A DNA stretch of 64,000 nt from contig NZ_CP159486.1 of assembly GCF_041902845.1 (NCBI RefSeq), positions 1,674,001 through 1,738,000 of the forward strand, given 5' to 3'. Below the pieces are notes generated by a model. It did not search any database, was not told the origin of the DNA, and saw only the letters and a list, made by a program, of their open reading frames with translations. This document shows, piece by piece, positions 58,962 through 64,000 of this stretch. The translations under genes were made by a program, and so were the position numbers. The DNA comes from Limibacterium fermenti. GTDB lineage: Bacteria; Bacteroidota; Bacteroidia; Bacteroidales; Dysgonomonadaceae. Each line of letters starts with the position of its first letter. The first letter of the stretch is position 1.

Positions 58962-60257
58962 ATGAAAGCAAAGAATAAATTCCAACAAGGGGTAGTTGAA
59001 GCAAGCAAGAAACTGCCGAAACTCACCAGAAAGCAGATTCAATGGGGATATGACAACGCCATTGAACATATCGGGCGCAGAACCGACGAGGGGACAATCA
59101 CCTGTACCAAATGCGGGCATTCGTGGCAGGGAACGGGCTATCTGGTCGACACCCTGACAGACTGCAACTGCCCGAACTGCCAAACAAAATTAGCGGTAAA
59201 GACCACCAAAAAGCGGGTATTCAGCGGAAGCTATTATATGACCATTGTAACCGCTTGCGAAGGGTTTCAGGTATTGCGGACAATCATGGTGAAATGTGTT
59301 GCCAAAGTAGGTGCATTGCCCCAATACTCCCATTCGGAAGTGATGCAGCGGTGGATCGCCCCTGATGGCAAATACTGCACATTCGCACGGCTTCGGCAAA
59401 CATTGGGAACATGCTATATTGATTCATGGATATTTCATACACCGCTGGAACTGCGCAGCGAAAACAGCAACAACAAGTTTTGTCTAAATGTCTATGACAG
59501 GATTGGAACAGGCGAAATTTATCCCCGTCAGAAACTGATCCCCGAACTGAAAAGGACAGGCTACAAAAAAGCGTTTTACGGGCAGAAACCTTTAGACCTG
59601 TTCCGTACCCTGCTGACCGACAACAGAGCCGAAACCCTGCTGAAAACAGGACAAACCAAGTTGTTAAAAAGGTTGTTGGACATGGGTTGGCAAAGGAACA
59701 TTGACAATTATTGGGCATCCGTCCGCATCTGCATCCGCAATAATTACACCATCAAAGATGCTACGCTTTGGTGCGACTATATCGACCTGTTACGGTTCTT
59801 CGGGAAAGACCTGCACAACGCCAAATATGTATGCCCCACAGACCTGAAAGCGGAACACGACCGCTATGTAGTCAAAAAAGCAAAAGCCGATGCACGGTTG
59901 GAACTCGAAAAGCAATTGGAAAAAGAAGCCGAATACAGGCAAGCCAAAGAGAAGTTTTTTGGGCTTGTATTCTCCGATGGGATTATCAGTATCCGTGTAC
60001 TTGAAAGCGTGGCAGAGGTACTACTGGAGGGAAGGTTGATGCATCATTGTGTCAGCGGTTACCATTCAAAGGTGGATTCGTTGATACTTTCCGCCTGTAT
60101 AGACGGGAAAAGGATTGAAACCATAGAAGTATCCCTTTCCCAGCTAAAGGTCATCCAATCGAGGGGCGTATGCAACAGGAACACCAAATACCACAACAGG
60201 ATTGTACACCTTGTCAATCAAAATATTCCCCTCATAGAACAAAGATTAACAGCATAA
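58962..60257 (+). CDS. PcfJ-like protein
   Basis: 431 residues, PcfJ family (PF14284). An N-terminal zinc-ribbon-like part (CTKCGHSWQGTG and CNCPNCQTKL) is followed by a helical middle; the C-terminal conserved block has GRLMHHCVSGYHSKVDSLIL and RIETIEVSLSQLKVIQSRG. Encoded by many Bacteroidetes mobile elements together with PcfK. Function not established. Full length and intact. Confidence 0.9.
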   Translation: MKAKNKFQQGVVEASKKLPKLTRKQIQWGYDNAIEHIGRRTDEGTITCTKCGHSWQGTGYLVDTLTDCNCPNCQTKLAVKTTKKRVFSGSYYMTIVTACEGFQVLRTIMVKCVAKVGALPQYSHSEVMQRWIAPDGKYCTFARLRQTLGTCYIDSWIFHTPLELRSENSNNKFCLNVYDRIGTGEIYPRQKLIPELKRTGYKKAFYGQKPLDLFRTLLTDNRAETLLKTGQTKLLKRLLDMGWQRNIDNYWASVRICIRNNYTIKDATLWCDYIDLLRFFGKDLHNAKYVCPTDLKAEHDRYVVKKAKADARLELEKQLEKEAEYRQAKEKFFGLVFSDGIISIRVLESVAEVLLEGRLMHHCVSGYHSKVDSLILSACIDGKRIETIEVSLSQLKVIQSRGVCNRNTKYHNRIVHLVNQNIPLIEQRLTA

Positions 60258-60278
60258 AACATTAAAACAGAAAACAAT

Positions 60279-60704
60279 ATGAAAACAAAAGAAAATAAGA
60301 CGGTAACAAGACATAAAAGCAACCTGACGGATAATGTAACAGCCAACCAATGGTGGGAGAACTCGACCACCGAAACAAAGGAACTGTTTTCGGGCATGAA
60401 CAGCGATACGGCATCGGGCTATCATTTCCGCATGTTCTGGAAAAAACTTGCCCAATCGGACAGGGATAATATGTACCAATATTGGCAATATAGAACGGGA
60501 GTAATTGAACTTTCCGCTGACGATGCCAACAGCCTGCAAATGGAAATCATTTGCGAACTGGCAGACATCGCACTGGAGACAGAATACGGCAAATCCTGTG
60601 AGGACATGTGCGACGACAACGGCTCATTTTACGAAGAATACCAGGACAGGTTCAATGACCTGTACGATGACATTGAAGACAGGCTTTTAAATAACAACTT
60701 TTAA
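60279..60704 (+). CDS. Hypothetical mobile-element protein
   Basis: 141 residues. N-terminus basic and helical, the middle ELFSGMNSDTASGYHFRMF, and an acidic C-terminus (DLYDDIEDRLLNNNF). Cytoplasmic; no domain recognised. Gene order (PcfJ, this, 60709) is compact (21 and 4 bases), so likely one transcript. Confidence 0.75.
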   Translation: MKTKENKTVTRHKSNLTDNVTANQWWENSTTETKELFSGMNSDTASGYHFRMFWKKLAQSDRDNMYQYWQYRTGVIELSADDANSLQMEIICELADIALETEYGKSCEDMCDDNGSFYEEYQDRFNDLYDDIEDRLLNNNF

Positions 60705-60708
60705 TTTC

Positions 60709-61380
60709 ATGGATATGAAAACCAACAGCATAGTAATCACATACAAGAGTAAAAAATACACCCTGAACAGGGTAAACGGCAACAGGCATTATCAATCAGG
60801 CTTTGAAACCGACCGATGGAGCATCCGCATCTATTTGTTGGAGGACAGCCAAATCAGGATAATCATAAACAAGTCGGTAAAAAAGAGCGACACGGAGTAT
60901 CATACCCAATTCTGTTATGACTGCTATTGCACGTTAAGCGACAGTTACCTGTTCCTGAATTTTGTGCATGACCCCGCCACCTGTAAACGCATCCGAAACC
61001 GCACCAAGTGGTTTGCCATAGAACCGATGCTAAGGGAGATCCATACCCAACTGAAAGAGGAACTGGAAGCCCTGCACCCGTTCGACCTGATACACGACTT
61101 CAGGGATTTGGTGCAATTCATATACCGGAAGTTGAAATCAAACAATGAAACGGAATATACCGTCAATAACTCCCTGCGTTTCGGCAAAGGGGAGAACGCC
61201 TATGCGACAAGTGAAGAAGCCATGCAAGCCAAAGAAAAAGAACCGCTTGCCTTACTGAACCTGTTCAACGGTTTTCATGCAATCTCCGTTGACACCGTTG
61301 TTTTTTTCCTGTACTGGCTGCGGGACAGGGATGGAAAACTCACTGTTTCGGACGGGCGGAAAGCCAAAGATATTCTGTAA
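60709..61380 (+). CDS. Hypothetical mobile-element protein
   Basis: 223 residues from ATG 60709 (ATG 60715 in frame). Beta-rich N-terminus (IVITYKSKKYTLNRV) and a helical C-terminus. No signal or membrane segment, no family recognised. It closes the row that starts at 57484. A short hairpin (GGGCGG with CCGCCC, 61392-61409) follows the stop. Confidence 0.75.
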   Translation: MDMKTNSIVITYKSKKYTLNRVNGNRHYQSGFETDRWSIRIYLLEDSQIRIIINKSVKKSDTEYHTQFCYDCYCTLSDSYLFLNFVHDPATCKRIRNRTKWFAIEPMLREIHTQLKEELEALHPFDLIHDFRDLVQFIYRKLKSNNETEYTVNNSLRFGKGENAYATSEEAMQAKEKEPLALLNLFNGFHAISVDTVVFFLYWLRDRDGKLTVSDGRKAKDIL

Positions 61381-61424
61381 AACACTAATCAGGGCGGAGC
61401 AATCCGCCCGTAATACCCGATACA

Positions 61425-61571
61425 ATGTATATACTATTCATCGGATTCAGGAAATTGGGCGAATTTCCTTCGATATCACAAGCCAAACAGTTTGCCCGAA
61501 ACAGCGGATTATCAGGAGTATTCAGCTTGATCGGCAAAGATTACAGGGACAGTTGGTATGTTCCTGCATGA
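61425..61571 (+). CDS. Small hypothetical protein
   Basis: 48 residues, MYILFIGFRKLGEFPSISQA then KQFARNSGLSGVFSLIGK and DYRDSWYVPA. It is 44 bases after the 60709 gene and directly before a terminator, which supports translation. No family recognised. Confidence 0.5.
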   Translation: MYILFIGFRKLGEFPSISQAKQFARNSGLSGVFSLIGKDYRDSWYVPA

Positions 61572-61577
61572 TAAGGG

Positions 61578-61604
61578 CGGGCGGGAAACCGCCCGTTTCT
61601 TTTT
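61578..61604 (+). terminator. Terminator of the mobile-element gene row
   Basis: CGGGCGG (61578-61584), GAAA, CCGCCCG (61589-61595), then TTTCTTTTT. Confidence 0.85.
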
Positions 61605-61693
61605 CCATGAGCATCAGGACGAAGCGGGAGAAAAAGAAACAAAAAGCCGGAAGATCTTACTAAGCTAAAGATATATGATTCAAATTATAACCA

Positions 61694-62740
61694 TTAATCC
61701 GTTTCCCGGATATAATATTTTCTCCTTAACCGAAAAGCAATATTCACCAGCAGGATAAGCACCGGCACCTCGACAAGCGGGCCGACGACGCCGGCAAAGG
61801 CTTGTCCGCTGTGTAAACCGAAAACGCCTATGGCAACCGCAATCGCCAGCTCAAAATTATTGCCTGTGGCGGTAAAAGCAACCGAAGCATTCTTATCGTA
61901 AGATGCACCGATAAGCCTGCCTGCAAAAAAACTAAGGAGGAACATCACCACGAAATAGACCAATAACGGGATGGCAATCCTCACCACATCCAGCGGTATT
62001 TGTACGATCAGTTCCCCTTTCAGGCTGAACATCAGCACAATCGTAAACAATAAGGCGATAAGGGTAACAGGCGATATGGCAGGAATGAACTTTTCCCTGT
62101 ACCATTGTTCCCCTTTTATCTTTACGAGTATCAAGCGGCTAAGGATACCCATCAGGAAAGGGATGCCCAGATAGATGGCAACCGTTTGGGCAATCGTACC
62201 GATGGAAATATCCACGATTGCCCCTTCAAAACCGAATAGCGGAGGCAACTTCGTAACGAATATCCAGGCATAGAAACTGTAAAAGAATACCTGAAAGATG
62301 CTGTTCAGGGCTACCAATCCTGCGCCATACTCCGTATTCCCTTCCGCCAGATCGTTCCAGACAAGCACCATTGCGATACATCTGGCAAGACCGATCAGAA
62401 TAACTCCCACCATATATTCGGGATAATCGTGCAGGAAGAGGATTGCCAGTAAGAACATCAGGACAGGCCCGATAATCCAGTTCAGGATGAGTGATACGGT
62501 CAGTATTTTTACATTGGAAAAAACCTTGGGCAGTTGTTTGTAGTCTACTTTCGCCAATGGCGGGTACATCATCAGGATAAGGCCGATAGCCAAAGGAATG
62601 TTTGTTGTCCCGCTTGACATGGAATCTATATAGCCGCTGAATGACGGGATGAAATAACCCAGCCCCACACCGACAGCCATAGCAAGGAATATCCAAAGGG
62701 TTAAGTTTTTGTCTAAAAAGTTAAGTTTCTTTTCACTCAT
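61694..62740 (-). CDS. acr3: ACR3-family arsenite efflux transporter
   Basis: 348 residues, ten predicted membrane helices. ACR3 permeases export arsenite with the proton gradient. Conserved features: LMMYPPLAKVDY, the functional Cys in GLARCIAMVLVWNDLA, and AFTATGNNFELAIAVAIGVF with GPLVEVPVL near the C-terminus. It overlaps the arsenate reductase gene by 8 bases and is the last gene of the arsR-arsC-acr3 operon. Confidence 0.95.
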   Translation of the reverse strand: MSEKKLNFLDKNLTLWIFLAMAVGVGLGYFIPSFSGYIDSMSSGTTNIPLAIGLILMMYPPLAKVDYKQLPKVFSNVKILTVSLILNWIIGPVLMFLLAILFLHDYPEYMVGVILIGLARCIAMVLVWNDLAEGNTEYGAGLVALNSIFQVFFYSFYAWIFVTKLPPLFGFEGAIVDISIGTIAQTVAIYLGIPFLMGILSRLILVKIKGEQWYREKFIPAISPVTLIALLFTIVLMFSLKGELIVQIPLDVVRIAIPLLVYFVVMFLLSFFAGRLIGASYDKNASVAFTATGNNFELAIAVAIGVFGLHSGQAFAGVVGPLVEVPVLILLVNIAFRLRRKYYIRETD

Positions 62741-63386
62741 TCCTCAATATGTTATTTGTTAAAAGACCGATAACTTTTTCAAATCTTTCATGGCAACATA
62801 CCCCGTTCGGGGATAATTCTTTACATTTTCCCGTATTATGTTTGTTCAAGTAATTTCTTACCGATTTGATATCGGTACAATTCGCTTTAACCGTATTTCT
62901 TATATTCCCCAACGTTATCTTTCCACAATGACAGATAATAACATAGTCTGAACTTTCATCCAATTGATTAAAAAGTATGTGGTGCTGGTAGAAATTATAA
63001 AATGCTTTTTTGATTTCATCCCTTATCCGGATATACTCCGATTGTATAAATTCGGGCGTTCCCGTAGCTTCCGACGGATCATCGAAGCCGATATGCAAGC
63101 GGTTCTTTACCTTGCCGGAAAACGTCGGGCAGCTTTCATTGGCACCGCCGCAAACGGTAATCACATAATCCCATTTATCGTCGATATAGTGGTCAACGCT
63201 ATCGGATGTATGGTGCGAAATATCCACCCCTGCCTCCTGCATGACTTCTATCGCTTTGGGATTCACCTTCCCGCTTGCTTTTGTTCCTGCGGAATAAACC
63301 GATAATCCGGGATCGAACGATTGTAAAAAACCGTGTGCCATCTGGCTGCGGCAACTGTTACCCGTACAAAGGATCAAAATTTTCAT
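62733..63386 (-). CDS. Arsenate reductase (low-MW phosphatase type) fused to a Bfd-like Cys domain
   Basis: 217 residues from ATG 63384-63386. Residues 1-137 are a thioredoxin-coupled arsenate reductase: P-loop CTGNSCRS (Cys7, Arg13) and the redox pair Cys79 and Cys86 (VCGGANESC). Residues 145-217 add ICHCGKITLGNIRNTVKANC, then GKCKE and VCCHERF: CxC plus three or more Cys, with spacing resembling a Bfd-type [2Fe-2S] domain. That domain is absent from normal ArsC (about 135 residues). It could accept or deliver electrons; this is inference. Overlaps acr3 by 8 bases. Confidence 0.85.
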   Translation of the reverse strand: MKILILCTGNSCRSQMAHGFLQSFDPGLSVYSAGTKASGKVNPKAIEVMQEAGVDISHHTSDSVDHYIDDKWDYVITVCGGANESCPTFSGKVKNRLHIGFDDPSEATGTPEFIQSEYIRIRDEIKKAFYNFYQHHILFNQLDESSDYVIICHCGKITLGNIRNTVKANCTDIKSVRNYLNKHNTGKCKELSPNGVCCHERFEKVIGLLTNNILRNE

Positions 63387-63451
63387 TTCAGTTATTTTTT
63401 TGTTGTATGTATATTTACAATTCGTATTTCGTAGAACAACGAACATCTATT

Positions 63452-63484
63452 CAAAAAAAATACCGGCACAGTTTTTCCGGCACT
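63452..63484 (-). terminator. Possible terminator/attenuator between arsR and arsC
   Basis: On the minus strand GTGCCGG and CCGGTAT pair weakly around AAAAACTGTG and are followed by eight T. May reduce read-through into arsC. Confidence 0.4.
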
Positions 63485-63492
63485 TTCTGATA

Positions 63493-63813
63493 TCAGCAAA
63501 TATCCTCTGTCTTCTGTAATTGGGTGAAGAAGTCCGCGAACAACCCTTTCGCCTTGTTCCAGTTCTCCTGATGGATGCAATATTTTACGGTGGGTAAGGT
63601 AATCGTACCCTGAATCAATCCTGCATCTTTGAGTTCGTTCAAATGCTGCGACAAGGTGCTTTTGGCAATCGGCAGTATCTCCGACATATCTCCGTGATAA
63701 CAACATGACCGGGTTGCCAGCATTTCCAAGATGGCGATACGGATGGGATGCCCCAACGCTTTGGCAAAGCGTGCAAGTTGCTCCTGTTGGTCTGCTAATT
63801 CTTTCTTTGACAT
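63493..63813 (-). CDS. arsR: ArsR-family arsenic-responsive repressor
   Basis: 106 residues from ATG 63811-63813 (MSKKELADQQEQLARF). Winged helix with HPIRIAILEMLATRSCCYHG, SEILPIAKSTLSQHLNELKD and AGLIQGTITLPTVKYCIH. The CC pair in the early helix differs from the classic ELCVCDL arsenite site and may be the ligand site. It represses the operon until arsenite binds. Two palindromes just upstream look like its operators. Confidence 0.92.
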   Translation of the reverse strand: MSKKELADQQEQLARFAKALGHPIRIAILEMLATRSCCYHGDMSEILPIAKSTLSQHLNELKDAGLIQGTITLPTVKYCIHQENWNKAKGLFADFFTQLQKTEDIC

Positions 63814-63828
63814 AATCAATATTTATAG

Positions 63829-63872
63829 TTCGCAAATATACGAATAGTTTTATTATTCGCAATATTACGAAT
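63829..63872. promoter_or_regulatory. Two ArsR-type operators
   Basis: TTCGCAAATATACGAA (63829-63844) and ATTCGCAATATTACGAAT (63855-63872) are imperfect palindromes with a shared TTCG...CGAA frame, lying 16 and 42 bases before the arsR ATG. Confidence 0.7.
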
Positions 63873-63960
63873 GATAATTTTCTCTGTCTGTCTTGGTGTT
63901 TCAGGAGTACAAGCGGATAAAATATACCCCAGAAATCACTGAACAACTGTTCTATTTCTT

Positions 63961-64000
63961 TATCTTTGCGACGAAATATTTAAAATAAAGATATGAAACA
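63961..64000 (+). CDS. Promoter and first codons of the next plus-strand gene
   Basis: TATCTTTG (63961-63968) is a -7 element; ATG 63993 begins MK and runs off the window. The gene cannot be identified. Confidence 0.5.

Noticed and set aside
1..64000. tRNA or rRNA genes
   Set aside because: No cloverleaf or rRNA-like segment was recognised by eye; a covariance-model search (tRNAscan-SE, Infernal) would be needed to exclude them.

Overview
The window looks like a chromosomal segment from a member of the order Bacteroidales, possibly near Parabacteroides/Tannerella; the genus is a guess. The grounds are the repeated Bacteroidetes -7 promoter element TAnnTTTG, the rarity of strong Shine-Dalgarno sequences, carboxypeptidase-like-domain outer-membrane proteins, a 6-gene purH-mreBCD-mrdA-rodA block, lipoproteins with Cys lipoboxes, and PcfK/PcfJ-type mobile-element genes. 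Housekeeping and accessory regions alternate.

Layout. 1-1.4 kb: end of a HipA-like kinase, a DUF3037 gene and a short-chain dehydrogenase. 1.4-8.9 kb (minus strand): cell-shape operon purH-mreB-mreC-mreD-mrdA-rodA. 9-14.3 kb: secreted metallophosphoesterase, a nitrosative-stress-like pair (Cys-rich small protein plus LuxR-type regulator), a DUF234 ATPase and an orphan. 14.3-17.3 kb: two PepSY-like periplasmic proteins and the two-component system that probably controls them. 17.4-23.5 kb: a palindrome-driven promoter, a small membrane protein, a frameshifted lipoprotein, an M16 peptidase and a second two-component system. 23.6-24.9 kb: an IS110-family element.

25.2-44.5 kb holds the most unusual content: an AT-rich array of double-glycine (GG) leader peptides around one dedicated exporter (HlyD-type adaptor plus C39-peptidase ABC transporter). 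At least eight recognisable GG peptides are present, two of them frameshifted, plus one decayed leader. Most units start with the same module: a 3' fragment of a helix-turn-helix gene, the palindrome CCGTGCA-N7-TGCACGG, exactly 8 nt later a TAnnTTTG element, a conserved 5' leader with a 9-codon upstream ORF whose stop overlaps the peptide start, then the peptide. Each unit carries a different downstream gene set: small 2-TM proteins, CPBP proteases, lipoproteins, an ABC permease/ATPase pair, or carboxypeptidase-like-domain proteins. I interpret this as a modular, duplicating peptide/self-protection cassette array under one shared operator, exported by one transporter. The intact helix-turn-helix gene next to the transporter is the obvious candidate regulator. 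Function (antagonism or signalling) is inference.

44.5-50.3 kb: remnants (a siderophore-interacting protein with a deletion), a TonB-type outer-membrane barrel, trmD, a minisatellite and a hipBA pair. From about 50.5 kb to the right edge is an integrated mobile element: an inverted repeat, two tandem tyrosine recombinases, a RhuM-like protein, two excisionase-type HTH genes, a protein with an exact 38-residue duplication, a second IS110 element, PcfK/PcfJ and other conserved element genes, and an arsenic-resistance operon (arsR, an arsenate reductase with a C-terminal Bfd-like cysteine domain, acr3). A new gene starts at the last 8 bases.
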